In this document: piece by piece, positions 15,076-23,102 of the stretch
How the letters are laid out: each line of letters starts with the position of its first letter
How positions within the stretch are numbered: position 1 is the first letter of the stretch
IMG/VR virus record: IMGVR_UViG_3300005293_000047
Span: 1-33,666 of that record
Reading direction: 5' to 3' (one strand)
Length of the DNA: 33,666 nt
Source of the DNA: a virus
The notes under the pieces: model-generated
What the model was told of the DNA's origin: nothing
Databases searched by the model: none
Seen by the model: only the letters and a program-made list of their open reading frames with translations
Made by a program: the position numbers and the translations under genes

Positions 15076-16019
15076 TGCCTTTGATTATTAAAACAAAAGA
15101 TGATAGTAAACGTCCTCACCTAGCACTTACTCATATGGAACTCCAACAGGGTAGTGCTAATGGGCGTAATGTATCCCTTCTTATGAAGTCCGATGCAACT
15201 ATCACAGAAGATGTTGAAAAGGCTCTTGTAGCTCTTGGTATTACTAAATCAATGTTTGCTTCTAAGATTAGCGAGGCACTTTCTAGTGCAGTTCGTGAAG
15301 CCTTTGGGGATAAAGATGATAAGTATTGGCTGTATGTAGAAGATTATAATGATTCCATTGTTCTCTTCTGTAGTGAGGGTGGTCTATTTTCGGTAGATTA
15401 CACTCTTGTAGATGGAAAAGTCACCCTTGGTGATTTGGCCAAACCCATGACTCGTGTTATTTCATATGTACCTGAGTCTGGGGAAATGCTTCTGTCTGAA
15501 GACGCGGAAGATAAACTAGAAGAAGGAATCTATAGCCTTGTAACTAAAGCCCTTCAAAACAAAGATACGCAAGAGCATCTGTTGTTGATGCATAAAGCGC
15601 AAGAACTTAAAAAATCTGAGGTAGAAATTTTGGAACAAGAAATCAAGAAAGCAGTTGATGCTGCTGAAGCAATTCTTAAAGCACAACTCGTAGAAAAAGA
15701 ATCTGCCCTGACCAAAGCACTCGCTGACTTGGAAGTGTTCAAGGCCGAGAAACTGGAAGTTGTAGCTAAAGCTCGTAAAGAAAAGCTTGAAGCTGTAGTT
15801 AGCAAAGAAGAAGCAGAAGGTCTGTTCAAAGCAACTGAAGCTCTGGCTGATGAAGCATTTGAAGCAGTTCTGAAGTCGCTTGGTGGTAAAGCCAAAGACG
15901 AACAAAACTCTGACCTTTTCAAAGAGAAAGGTGTTAGCGGTGAAGGTGAACCGAAGAAACAAGAAGAAGCTGGTCTGAATCTTGTTGGTGAACTTATTAA
16001 CAAAAGTAAAAAACAATAA
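15075..16019 (+). CDS. Capsid scaffolding protein
   Basis: The first about 140 residues are a folded domain with a YWLYVEDYNDSIVLF strand pair, seen in scaffold-like proteins next to XkdF proteases. Residues 140-270 are a long Glu/Lys/Ala-rich coiled coil, and the tail is basic and flexible. Scaffolds shape the prohead interior and are removed by the protease. The position between protease and capsid genes fits. The 3' end is AT-rich and runs into an inverted repeat. Confidence 0.8.
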   Translation: MPLIIKTKDDSKRPHLALTHMELQQGSANGRNVSLLMKSDATITEDVEKALVALGITKSMFASKISEALSSAVREAFGDKDDKYWLYVEDYNDSIVLFCSEGGLFSVDYTLVDGKVTLGDLAKPMTRVISYVPESGEMLLSEDAEDKLEEGIYSLVTKALQNKDTQEHLLLMHKAQELKKSEVEILEQEIKKAVDAAEAILKAQLVEKESALTKALADLEVFKAEKLEVVAKARKEKLEAVVSKEEAEGLFKATEALADEAFEAVLKSLGGKAKDEQNSDLFKEKGVSGEGEPKKQEEAGLNLVGELINKSKKQ

Positions 16020-16048
16020 TATTGTTTATCAATAAAATCCTAGCTAGG
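16012..16048. promoter_or_regulatory. Two inverted repeats before the decoration/capsid genes
   Basis: AACAATA-A-TATTGTT (16012-16026) spans the scaffold stop, and CCTAGCTAGG (16039-16048) is a perfect 10-bp palindrome overlapping the AGGAG of the next gene. TATCAATAAA between them also occurs at 9161 as ATCAATAAA. This may be a late-gene control site or a processing site; there is no clear -35/-10 pair. Confidence 0.35.
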
Positions 16049-16061
16049 AGTTTCAAATAAT

Positions 16062-16490
16062 ATGGCTGCAATTGACACTCGCTCTACTCGCCTTGGCGCT
16101 GTACTGCAATATGAAGATCATCCTGAATACGGCCACTGCCGTAAAGTTGTAACCGCTAACGAAGCTGCTATCAAATCCTACGTGATTGGTACTGTTCTTG
16201 GTTTGGTTACTGCCACTGGTAAATACAAGATTCTGGAAGCTACTGCCGTAGATGGTAGCCAGAACTTCGCTGGTATCTATATCGGCAAGCCTGATGGTGA
16301 CAACAAGCAATCCATCGCTGCCACCACTGATACCTCGGTAACTGTATTGTTCCGTGGTCCTGCTGGCGTTGGTAAGTCTTACTTGGTTTTTGGTGCATCT
16401 GTTGATACTGCTCCTGAGCTTGCTGCTGTGTACGCACAGATGGAAGCTGTAGGGATTCAAGTACTCGATCAACCGAACCAATTTGTTTAA
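16062..16490 (+). CDS. Head decoration protein (lambda gpD-like)
   Basis: The 142-residue protein resembles the gpD-like decoration family: a Thr/Gly-rich beta-tulip with IGTVLGLVTATGKYKIL and an AGIYIGKP motif. These trimers bind the outside of the expanded capsid and stabilise it. The gene lies immediately before the capsid gene, the usual position. The start has AGGAG upstream. Codon use is biased to the same set as in the capsid gene, consistent with high expression. Confidence 0.8.
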   Translation: MAAIDTRSTRLGAVLQYEDHPEYGHCRKVVTANEAAIKSYVIGTVLGLVTATGKYKILEATAVDGSQNFAGIYIGKPDGDNKQSIAATTDTSVTVLFRGPAGVGKSYLVFGASVDTAPELAAVYAQMEAVGIQVLDQPNQFV

Positions 16491-16503
16491 GGAATAATAA
16501 ATA

Positions 16504-17547
16504 ATGGCTACTACCCGCAGTTTTGGCAATGGGTTCCAACTTGTAGATTGGACATCCGAAATTAATAACCTTGATAACCAAGCTGGCCTGATTGGCGGCA
16601 TGGATCTGTTCCGCACCCAAGGCACTTCCCAAACCGCTATTGTCTTTGACAAGAGCATGAACGACACCACCTTGCTTCCACAAGTAAGCCGTCGTTCCCG
16701 TGACACCACCAAAGGTAACGACCGTAAAGTTGAAACCTTCTCCCTACCTTTGGCTTACTTCAAGCATAGTGATTATATCACTCCTGAAGATATTCAAGGC
16801 TGGCGTATGCCAGGCACCCCAGACTCTCCTGAGCAACTGGCCCGTGTTCGTGTACAGAAACTGACTGACATGCGTGCGCAAGTTGAGCAATCGCTTGAGT
16901 ACATGAAACTGCAAGCAGCTAAGGGTATCATGAAGACCCCTGACGGCGCTGTTATTGCTGACATGTTCACCCAGTTTGGTATCACCCAACAAGTGATTGA
17001 CTTCGATCTTGGTGATGCGTCCACCGACGTTAACGCTAAAATCTCGCAACTGAAGCGCTACCTGCAAACCAACCTGAAAACTGGTTCCACCATTGGTGGT
17101 GGTATTCGTGTTGTTGTTGATGGTTCGTTCTTCGATAAACTGGTTAGTCACCCGATGATTCGCCAAGCTTATCTGTACTACGCTTCGCAAGTTGAGATTA
17201 ACCGTAACAGCACCAACCAGTTCATGGCTTGGGGTTCGGTAGATCAGTTCACCTACAAAGGTGTAACTTTCATCACCTACGATCATATCTTCAAACTGCC
17301 TAACGATACCACCGAAGTAGCCGTTGCTACCGACACTGGTCACGTTCTGCCTGTTGTGAATGATCTGTTCCGTGGTTACTATGGCCCAAGCAACAAGTTG
17401 GGCGGTGCTAACGGTGTTGGTGTTGAGATGTTCGCATACGAGTTCACTGACCCTAAAGATGAGTTCCACGAGATGCAAGTTGAGACTTCTCCTCTGTACT
17501 TCGTTACTCAGCCTCAAGTACTCGTTAAGCTGATTTCTTCGACTTAA
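16504..17547 (+). CDS. Major capsid protein
   Basis: The 347-residue protein is the expected size for an HK97-fold capsid subunit of the type with an early LLPQVSRRSRDTT region, a spine-helix-like segment of Gln/Arg (RVQKLTDMRAQVEQSLEYMK, about residues 115-135) and a VEMFAYEFTDPKDEFHEM stretch near the end. It follows scaffold and decoration genes. Codons are strongly biased (ACC, AAC, CTG), unlike neighbouring genes, as expected for the most abundant virion protein. A GGAATAATA leader precedes the ATG. A strong hairpin follows the stop. Confidence 0.93.
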   Translation: MATTRSFGNGFQLVDWTSEINNLDNQAGLIGGMDLFRTQGTSQTAIVFDKSMNDTTLLPQVSRRSRDTTKGNDRKVETFSLPLAYFKHSDYITPEDIQGWRMPGTPDSPEQLARVRVQKLTDMRAQVEQSLEYMKLQAAKGIMKTPDGAVIADMFTQFGITQQVIDFDLGDASTDVNAKISQLKRYLQTNLKTGSTIGGGIRVVVDGSFFDKLVSHPMIRQAYLYYASQVEINRNSTNQFMAWGSVDQFTYKGVTFITYDHIFKLPNDTTEVAVATDTGHVLPVVNDLFRGYYGPSNKLGGANGVGVEMFAYEFTDPKDEFHEMQVETSPLYFVTQPQVLVKLISST

Positions 17548-17560
17548 TAGTCTTGGAATA

Positions 17561-17582
17561 AAGGGCATCGTTTGGTGCCCTT
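17561..17582 (+). terminator. Hairpin after the major capsid gene
   Basis: AAGGGCA (17561-17567) pairs with TGCCCTT (17576-17582) around 8 bases. A U-run is lacking (TACAGTTT follows), so partial termination or mRNA 3'-end protection is more likely than full stop. Confidence 0.5.
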
Positions 17583-17609
17583 ACAGTTTAAATAGATTAG
17601 GAGTTTGAA

Positions 17610-17870
17610 ATGGCTATTGTAAAAACAACTATCCAAGAGCGTTCTTGGGGCGATGTCTTCACTGTAATTGATCGTGTTGTTACAGAGGCTAATGCTGGTG
17701 ATACTGCCGCAACTACCCCCGCTGCAACCACTTCTGTAGCTGGTAAAGTAAAGCAAATTACTTTCACTGCTCAACAGTCTCCAGCCTTCGCTGACCTGAC
17801 TGCTGTCACCACGGCATATAATGCTTTGCTGACAAAACTTATTACTGCCGGGATTATGCCTGCCAGTTGA
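17610..17870 (+). CDS. Small structural protein, possible head fibre / minor capsid protein, 86 aa
   Basis: The 86-residue protein has a short N-terminal part, an Ala/Thr-rich linker (residues 28-45) and a C-terminal helix DLTAVTTAYNALLTKLITAGIM. That helix pattern resembles trimeric coiled-coil ends of small phage head-fibre or virion proteins. It is flanked by hairpins on both sides and follows the capsid gene, so it is probably expressed late and abundantly. The function is not certain. Confidence 0.55.
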   Translation: MAIVKTTIQERSWGDVFTVIDRVVTEANAGDTAATTPAATTSVAGKVKQITFTAQQSPAFADLTAVTTAYNALLTKLITAGIMPAS

Positions 17871-17873
17871 TTG

Positions 17874-17894
17874 TGGGGCAGCTTGTCTGCCCTC
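17874..17894 (+). terminator. GC-rich hairpin, copy 1 of a repeated 21-nt element
   Basis: GGGCAG (17876-17881), loop CTTGT, CTGCCC (17887-17892). The same 21 bases recur at 22559-22579. CCTTTACTTT follows, a poor U-run. It lies between a small structural gene and the neck operon. Confidence 0.5.
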
Positions 17895-17916
17895 CTTTAC
17901 TTTATAAGGAGGCTAC

Positions 17917-18411
17917 ATGGCGCTCACGGATACAGACAAGGTTAAAATCATTGTAGGTGATGTAGAGGGAAACCCTCTCTATCCAATCCTAGATGACGAA
18001 ACCTATGAATATCTTTTAGAAACAACTAATGGTGATGTTTGGCAAGCTGCTATTAAAGCTGCAATCATCATTTCATTACGAATTGCTAGTTATCCTACTC
18101 GTGAAAGAGCTGGATCGTATGAGGTCTGGAACACTTATTCCACATCTTATCTCGCTGCACTTCAGAACGTTATTAAAACCCCTGCCTCACTATTGTCTAC
18201 AAGGATTATCCCTTATGCTGGTGGTGTGAGTAAGGTTGATATGTTCAACAACGATAGCAACCAAGATAACAACATTCAACCTATTTATCAAGGATTTGAT
18301 AAGGGTGAGAAGCCTTATAATCATGGTAACTCTACAAGAGATGCTTCTACTTTCTTTGGTATCGATTCTGCCATCCAATTCGTTGGTTGGGAGTTGGATG
18401 CTTTCGAATGA
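17917..18411 (+). CDS. Head-tail connector / adaptor (gp6-like)
   Basis: The 164-residue protein starts with LTDTDKVKIIVGD and an early acidic DDETYEYLLE helix, followed by an alpha-helical middle (AAIKAAIIISLRIASYPTRERAG). This is the layout of HK97 gp6-like adaptors that bind the portal ring. The C-terminal part (about 100-164) is polar and Asn-rich. It is the first of four neck genes, overlapping the next by ATGA, in standard order. AAGGAGG gives a strong ribosome binding site. Confidence 0.72.
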   Translation: MALTDTDKVKIIVGDVEGNPLYPILDDETYEYLLETTNGDVWQAAIKAAIIISLRIASYPTRERAGSYEVWNTYSTSYLAALQNVIKTPASLLSTRIIPYAGGVSKVDMFNNDSNQDNNIQPIYQGFDKGEKPYNHGNSTRDASTFFGIDSAIQFVGWELDAFE

Positions 18412-18881
18412 GTTTCAAACTAAAAGTAGATAAGTCTGGTTGGAATAAATTAAAGAAAGAACTTCTTAAAGGTTCTCAAGAAGAACTTCGTATTGGTTGG
18501 TTTGAAGGATCAAACTACGGACCTGAGAATGATAACCTACCTGTTGCTCAAGTAGCACAGTGGAACGAAGAAGGTTCAACAACTAACCCAACAAGACCTT
18601 TCATACGAGTAGGTTTTATGGGACCAGTTAAGAAGGGAGTCTACGATAAGCTCTTTGTAGAAAGTATGCAAAGGATTGCTGAAGGTAAGAGTTCTTTCAA
18701 ACAAGAGTACACAAAGCTTGGTCCGGTATTTGTAACAGACATGAAAGATGTTATTGCTAAATGGGACACACCACCAAACAGCCCTAAAACAATCGAGAAT
18801 AAAGGATTTAATAATCCTCTGATTGATAGTGGGACCATGTATGAAACAACAGACTTCGAAGTAGCTAAACGGGGGAGATGA
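18408..18881 (+). CDS. Neck / tail completion protein (HK97 gp10-like)
   Basis: The start is ATG 18408, overlapping the adaptor stop (ATGA); an in-frame ATG further upstream at 18387 lies inside the adaptor gene. The 157-residue product has the hallmark VAQVAQWNEEGSTT and TRPFIRVGF segments (residues 46-70) of the HK97-gp10/virion morphogenesis family, which joins head to tail. It is followed closely by the next neck gene. Confidence 0.75.
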   Translation: MSFKLKVDKSGWNKLKKELLKGSQEELRIGWFEGSNYGPENDNLPVAQVAQWNEEGSTTNPTRPFIRVGFMGPVKKGVYDKLFVESMQRIAEGKSSFKQEYTKLGPVFVTDMKDVIAKWDTPPNSPKTIENKGFNNPLIDSGTMYETTDFEVAKRGR

Positions 18882-18884
18882 CTA

Positions 18885-19253
18885 ATGTCAGTTGCAGAAT
18901 TTACTTTAGTTAGAAAAACTCCTGTCGTTATTACTCGACAAGCAGCAGGTTCGTATGTTGATGGTGAATGGATTGAAGGTGCTGACTCAACCGTTACTGT
19001 ACAAGCTAACGTCCATCCTTTTACTGATTATCAAGTAATGCTTCTTCCTGAGTCTGATAGAACAAAAGCTTGGTTGTGGTTCTTCACGGCTGACCCTATT
19101 CGACACAAGAAGGAAGGTACTGCCGGATATGGTGGGGATCGATTCACATGGAATGGTGAACTTTACGAAATGATGAAGGTCCAGCAATACCAGATGGGGC
19201 CTCGTGATCATTTTGAGGGTAAAGCCGCAAGAATAGAACTAACCCCAAACTAA
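18885..19253 (+). CDS. Neck / head-closure-like protein, 122 aa
   Basis: A beta-rich protein with the recognisable ending RFTWNGELYEMMKVQQY and MGPRDHFEGKAAR, a layout seen in small neck or head-closure proteins of myoviruses. Position between the gp10-like and the tail terminator gene supports a role in closing the head-tail junction. A GGGGGAG ribosome binding site lies 7 bases upstream of the ATG, just before the previous stop. The specific subtype cannot be named from sequence alone. Confidence 0.6.
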   Translation: MSVAEFTLVRKTPVVITRQAAGSYVDGEWIEGADSTVTVQANVHPFTDYQVMLLPESDRTKAWLWFFTADPIRHKKEGTAGYGGDRFTWNGELYEMMKVQQYQMGPRDHFEGKAARIELTPN

Positions 19254-19262
19254 GGACATCAT

Positions 19263-19793
19263 ATGCCAATTTACACAGATGTCCGAAAAGCAATCAGACT
19301 TGGGGCTCTTGCAGCATTATCAGAATATCCAACTACTCCGGTAATCTTCAGTCACAATAATGGTACAGAACCTGCTGAGAGTTATGTTGTAATTAATATT
19401 CTTAATATTGAACAACAGGGTCATCATAGTACTTCAGCTCAAACACGTACCGATTATAAGTTAGATGTTAGGGTTGTGTACGAAGTGATGGTTCAATTTA
19501 GCTTTGTCGGTAGCTTGTCTGGTGACATGTCTCAAAGCTTTACTCAGAGAATTAACAATGTCCCTGTGTCAAGAGAAGCTTTAACAAAGAATAATTTAGC
19601 ATTTATGCGTAAGAGTCAAATACGCAGAGCCCCACAGAAAAGAGATACCAAGTGGGTGGAATATCACAACTTAGACGTAACCTTTAACTACATCGTGAAT
19701 ACTTCAGAGATTAGCGATTGGGTCGAATCTATTATTGTGGACTCCGAACAAACGGGAGTTTTTACAGTTCCCGAAGGTATCATAATTCCGTAA
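19263..19793 (+). CDS. Tail terminator / neck protein (gp12-like)
   Basis: The 176-residue protein resembles the neck-terminator family. An N-terminal helix is followed by strands (PTTPVIFSHNNG, SYVVINILNIEQQG), then a YEVMVQFSFVG strand, a helix with FTQRINN, and later strands. Terminator proteins cap the tube and sheath and dock on the head. It is placed directly before the sheath gene, the standard position. The stop is followed by a short hairpin. Confidence 0.68.
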   Translation: MPIYTDVRKAIRLGALAALSEYPTTPVIFSHNNGTEPAESYVVINILNIEQQGHHSTSAQTRTDYKLDVRVVYEVMVQFSFVGSLSGDMSQSFTQRINNVPVSREALTKNNLAFMRKSQIRRAPQKRDTKWVEYHNLDVTFNYIVNTSEISDWVESIIVDSEQTGVFTVPEGIIIP

Positions 19794-19796
19794 GAA

Positions 19797-19810
19797 GGCA
19801 TTCGTATGCC
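19797..19810 (+). promoter_or_regulatory. Short hairpin before the sheath leader
   Basis: GGCAT (19797-19801), loop TCGT, ATGCC (19806-19810), then GCAGTTT. It resembles in size the hairpins around the capsid gene and may protect or end mRNA. Confidence 0.4.
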
Positions 19811-19840
19811 GCAGTTTAACAATAAAATAAGGATTAACGA

Positions 19841-19873
19841 ATGTCTTTTAATTACACAGAGGTGAACCAATGA
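19841..19873 (+). CDS. Possible 10-residue leader peptide overlapping the sheath start
   Basis: ATG 19841 with AAGGA about 7 bases upstream encodes MSFNYTEVNQ and stops at TGA 19871-19873, which overlaps the sheath ATG as ATGA. Ribosomes ending this minigene would sit on the sheath start. The sheath has its own GAGGTG, so the minigene could be chance. Confidence 0.35.
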   Translation: MSFNYTEVNQ

Positions 19874-21150
19874 GTGAATTGGACCAGATCGTTTCTATCA
19901 CGATCACCCGTGAGTCTACAGCCGTAGCCACCGCAAGCTTCCAGATTCCGTTGGTTCTTGCAACCTTTACAAATTTCTCCGAACGCACCCGTACTTACAC
20001 TGATATCACTGCTGTAGGCGATGATTTCGAATCTACCAGTAACGTATCTAAGATTGCAACTAAGTTGTTTGGTCAATCTTCTGTTGGTGCTGTACCTCCT
20101 TCGATTGTTGTAGGTCGTCGTCAAGTTGATGCTGTAACCTATACCCCAACTGTAGCAGACAATACCCTGTATAGTGTTACCTTGAATGGTGCTCCATACA
20201 CCTTCACTTCGGGTGTTGGCGCGACTGCTACCACTATCGTTACTGGTCTGAAAGCCGCTATTGGTACTCCTACAGGTATTACAGTATCCGGTACTACCAC
20301 GCTAGTTCTGACCACCACTGTACTTGGTACTCCTTGGAGTGTTACAGCTTCGGCTAATCTTGTTGGCGTTAACACTGTAACTGAAGATTGGGTTGAAGCT
20401 CTTGAAGCTGTAGAACAAGAAAACAATGTTTGGTACGGTATTGTTTCCGAGACTCATGTTTCTGCTGACGTAGAAGCTCTGAGTGATGCGATTAATGCAC
20501 GTCGTAAGTTGTATGGTACTTCCACTGCTGATACTGTAACTCCAACTACTGGTATTACAGACATCGCTAAGAAGTTGAGTGATAAGACTGCTGATCGCAC
20601 TTATGGTATCTATCTGCCAACTGCTGACACTGAATTTCCAGAAGCTGCTTGGATGGGTGCTCAACTCCCCTACACTCCGGGTTCGAACGACTGGGACTTC
20701 AAACGTGCTGTTGGTGTAACCGTAAGTAATCTTACTGACACTCAACGTGTAAATCTTCGTAATAAAAACTGCAACATGTACACCACTGTTGCCGGTGTTA
20801 ACATCTTCCAAGATGGTGATACTTTTGGTGGTTCGCCTATTGACGAAATTGTAGGGATCGACTGGCTTTATGCCCGACTTCAGGAAGGCGTGTATTTCCG
20901 TTTGATTAATAGTTTGAAAGTTCCGATGACAAATCCGGGTCTTGCTATTATCGAAAATGAAATTCGTTCTGTACTTTCTCAAGCAGAAGCAAATGGCCTG
21001 ATTGATCGTGGTTGGAGCGTGAGTACCCCAGATGTAAGTACCATCAGCCCAACACTCCGCGCTCAACGTACTGCCGGTGTCTTTGTATTCCGCGCTCGTC
21101 TTGCGGGAAGTATCAGACGTGTGCAAATTAATGGGTTCCTTTCAGTCTGA
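19870..21150 (+). CDS. Tail sheath protein (DUF3383-like)
   Basis: The 426-residue protein begins with IVSITITRESTAVATASF and PLVLATF, typical of DUF3383 sheath proteins. It has a Thr/Val-rich Ig-like insertion (about residues 90-165) and ends with the sheath-type C-terminal domain (RTAGVFVFRARLAGSIRRV, then a final strand). Sheath subunits contract to drive the tube through the host envelope. Codon bias is strong, fitting high expression. GAGGTG precedes the ATG. A GIY-YIG gene separates it from the tube genes. Confidence 0.88.
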   Translation: MSELDQIVSITITRESTAVATASFQIPLVLATFTNFSERTRTYTDITAVGDDFESTSNVSKIATKLFGQSSVGAVPPSIVVGRRQVDAVTYTPTVADNTLYSVTLNGAPYTFTSGVGATATTIVTGLKAAIGTPTGITVSGTTTLVLTTTVLGTPWSVTASANLVGVNTVTEDWVEALEAVEQENNVWYGIVSETHVSADVEALSDAINARRKLYGTSTADTVTPTTGITDIAKKLSDKTADRTYGIYLPTADTEFPEAAWMGAQLPYTPGSNDWDFKRAVGVTVSNLTDTQRVNLRNKNCNMYTTVAGVNIFQDGDTFGGSPIDEIVGIDWLYARLQEGVYFRLINSLKVPMTNPGLAIIENEIRSVLSQAEANGLIDRGWSVSTPDVSTISPTLRAQRTAGVFVFRARLAGSIRRVQINGFLSV

Positions 21151-21171
21151 GTCCTTTACATGGAACCTTTT
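21134..21171 (+). terminator. Hairpin with U-run at the end of the sheath gene
   Basis: GGTTCC (21134-21139) pairs with GGAACC (21162-21167), followed by TTTT. The stem starts inside the last sheath codons and has a 22-base loop. It would limit readthrough into the endonuclease gene; moderate support. Confidence 0.42.
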
Positions 21172-21209
21172 AGGTGATATGATTTAAGTCATTTTATTTA
21201 GGAGGTTCT

Positions 21210-22013
21210 ATGAAAGATTGCTACTTGTATAAAATTGTTAACCAAATCAACGGTAAGATGTATATAGGCATTACTTCAAATCCAGCTAATAGAAAACAAA
21301 GGCATTTCTCGAAAACGGGGCATAGTGCATTTTCTATTATACGTGTTGCCATGGATAAATATGGGAGGGAGAACTTTTCTTTTGAAATTACCTGTATTGG
21401 CACGAAGGACTATATCTTAGATCTTGAAGTAAAGGCTATTTCATTGTACAGAACTTGTGAAAAGAAGTTCGGTTATAATATTAAGCCGGGTGGTCAAGCT
21501 GGTCGCGGATATTCAGTTAACGGAAGTAAGCGAGATACGCCAGTTTTCGTAAGTGGTTTTTGGTTCCCTGTTCGAAGGGTTGCTATCAAAGCATTAAATA
21601 TTACCACATCTACTTATAAAAATCGCCAAAGGAACGGAACTCTCGGTGATATTATTCGTGGTAGGAAGGATATTGTTTACAAACAAACTGAGGTTTATAA
21701 TCCAGTTTTTGTAGGCGACTTTTGGTTTCCTAATCGAAAAACAGCGGCTGATAAACTAGCCCTTTCTTATGCCACTGTACAGAATCGTGTAGATAAGGGT
21801 TTTACCGGAACAAAGAAAAGACAAAAGGATCAATATGGAGAGAAGAATAACTTCTTTGGTATTGATCCTAAAGATCATAACAGTTCTGTTGCTGTAATTA
21901 TTAATGATATTAAGTTTGACTGTATTAAACACGCCACAGAGGCTACCGGTCATTCGAAATATATCATTCACAAAAGAATTAAAGAAAATCATCCTGATTT
22001 TCAATACGCATAG
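21210..22013 (+). CDS. GIY-YIG homing endonuclease with three NUMOD-like repeats
   Basis: Residues 1-95 form a complete GIY-YIG nuclease: Y5-L-Y7, Y18-I-G20, R28, H32, catalytic-type E73, and YNIKPGG near 89-95. Residues about 110-150, 167-205 and 230-267 are three related DNA-binding repeats; two share VFV-x-x-FWFP followed by a helix-turn-helix-like segment (NUMOD1-like). Such enzymes recognise long sites near their insertion point. The gene sits alone between sheath and tube genes with its own AGGAGG. It lacks the highly biased codons of its neighbours, consistent with being a mobile insertion. Confidence 0.88.
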   Translation: MKDCYLYKIVNQINGKMYIGITSNPANRKQRHFSKTGHSAFSIIRVAMDKYGRENFSFEITCIGTKDYILDLEVKAISLYRTCEKKFGYNIKPGGQAGRGYSVNGSKRDTPVFVSGFWFPVRRVAIKALNITTSTYKNRQRNGTLGDIIRGRKDIVYKQTEVYNPVFVGDFWFPNRKTAADKLALSYATVQNRVDKGFTGTKKRQKDQYGEKNNFFGIDPKDHNSSVAVIINDIKFDCIKHATEATGHSKYIIHKRIKENHPDFQYA

Positions 22014-22022
22014 GAAAATCTA

Positions 22023-22553
22023 ATGGCCGATAATTTTATTGGTAGTTATTCCCCCGATGATTTCACGATTGTAATTTCTAAGGGTGATTTTGTTCATACT
22101 GTTACTGGCTTCGCAGACGGAACCTTTGTTAGTATGGACAGGTTACAGCCGAGTTCGATTCCTTATCAGGGGATTGGGGGCGCAGCCTTCGGTAGAGTAC
22201 GTCGTCGGAACACAGGTATGAATGTAACTATTACACTTCATCAGTACTCTCCAAGTAATACTGTACTACAGCAGTTGCAATTGGCTGATGCTAACACAAC
22301 TAATAACGATTGGGTGTTCAACTGCACCCTAAAAGATCCCAGTGGTCAGACTGTTGCTAGTTCCAATACCGCAATCATCGTCGCACCACCAGCAGTTCAA
22401 TTTGCTTCAGACACTAGCACCCGCGACTGGGCTATCTACTTGTTTGGTTCTGACCTCTTTATTGGGGGCAATATTCCGCTTAGTGATTCCGAAGTTGCGG
22501 CAGTTGAAGCTGCTGGTGGTGAAGTTGATCCGCGCTGGCAGTTGAATCCATAA
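22023..22553 (+). CDS. Tail tube-like protein 1 (DUF3277-like)
   Basis: The 176-residue protein has the tube pattern YSPDDFTIVIS, GFADGTFVSM, an Arg-rich loop, a strand VTITLHQYSPSN, and later KDPSGQTVASSNTAII and DWAIY strands. It is one of three adjacent paralogues, all with this order of motifs. By position after the sheath and by stronger codon bias it may be the main tube subunit. It ends before a hairpin that is also found at 17874. Confidence 0.78.
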   Translation: MADNFIGSYSPDDFTIVISKGDFVHTVTGFADGTFVSMDRLQPSSIPYQGIGGAAFGRVRRRNTGMNVTITLHQYSPSNTVLQQLQLADANTTNNDWVFNCTLKDPSGQTVASSNTAIIVAPPAVQFASDTSTRDWAIYLFGSDLFIGGNIPLSDSEVAAVEAAGGEVDPRWQLNP

Positions 22554-22558
22554 TTGAA

Positions 22559-22586
22559 TGGGGCAGCTTGTCTGCCCTCTCTTTTC
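22559..22586 (+). terminator. GC-rich hairpin, copy 2, with U-rich tail
   Basis: GGGCAG (22561-22566), loop CTTGT, CTGCCC (22572-22577), then TCTCTTTTCT. It is identical over 21 bases to 17874-17894 but with a better U-rich tail. It lies between tube paralogues 1 and 2, so paralogue 1 could be made in excess. Confidence 0.55.
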
Positions 22587-22598
22587 TAAGGAGCTTTT

Positions 22599-23102
22599 AT
22601 GGCTGGAATTTTCAACTACTGTCCAGACGATGTAGTTTGCCTTATTGGTGGTATCTTGCCAGTTGAGGGTTTTGTAGATGGAACTTTCATATCCATTAAT
22701 AAAGATATGATGCCATTCACATCTGTTAAGACAGCGGATGGTCAGATGGGTAGGCTGTATCAGAGTGATCAGACTTATACAATCACACTGACCCTTCACG
22801 CTGGATCCTTCTCAAATGATGTGTTGACTAAGTTTTGGCAGCTTGATGAAATAAGTCAAAGAGGGAAATTCGCCTTCCTCTGTAAAGATTCCTCTGGCTC
22901 TGATTTATTCTTCAGTACCACTACATGGATTGAGGGTCTTCCAACTTTGTCAAAGAGCGCTTCTGTAGATACACGGACATGGGTATTGAGAAGTTCACAA
23001 GCAGTTATCAACATTGGCAGCAATGCAAATGAACAAAGTATCCTCCAAGACTTAATTAATATTGCCACAGGTGCTCTACCAATTCTAGAAGGAATTATCT
23101 GA
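22599..23102 (+). CDS. Tail tube-like protein 2 (DUF3277-like)
   Basis: The 167-residue paralogue repeats the tube pattern: YCPDDVVCLIGG, GFVDGTFISI, a strand YTITLTLHAGSFSND, then KDSSGSDLFFS and TRTWVLRSS. Compared with paralogue 1 it is clearly divergent and more hydrophobic at the C-terminus. It may form a specialised tube or tube-initiator ring. It is coupled to paralogue 3: the last base of its TGA is followed by the next ATG (TGATG). Confidence 0.75.
   Translation: MAGIFNYCPDDVVCLIGGILPVEGFVDGTFISINKDMMPFTSVKTADGQMGRLYQSDQTYTITLTLHAGSFSNDVLTKFWQLDEISQRGKFAFLCKDSSGSDLFFSTTTWIEGLPTLSKSASVDTRTWVLRSSQAVINIGSNANEQSILQDLINIATGALPILEGII

Noticed and set aside
15516-16016. Long - strand frames opposite the scaffold gene
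   Set aside because: They are low-complexity Phe/Ser/Leu readings of a Lys/Glu/Ala-rich coiled coil and have no ribosome binding site.
9161-16036. ATCAATAAA as a T4-type late promoter
   Set aside because: The T4 late consensus TATAAATA is not matched, and only two copies were noticed.
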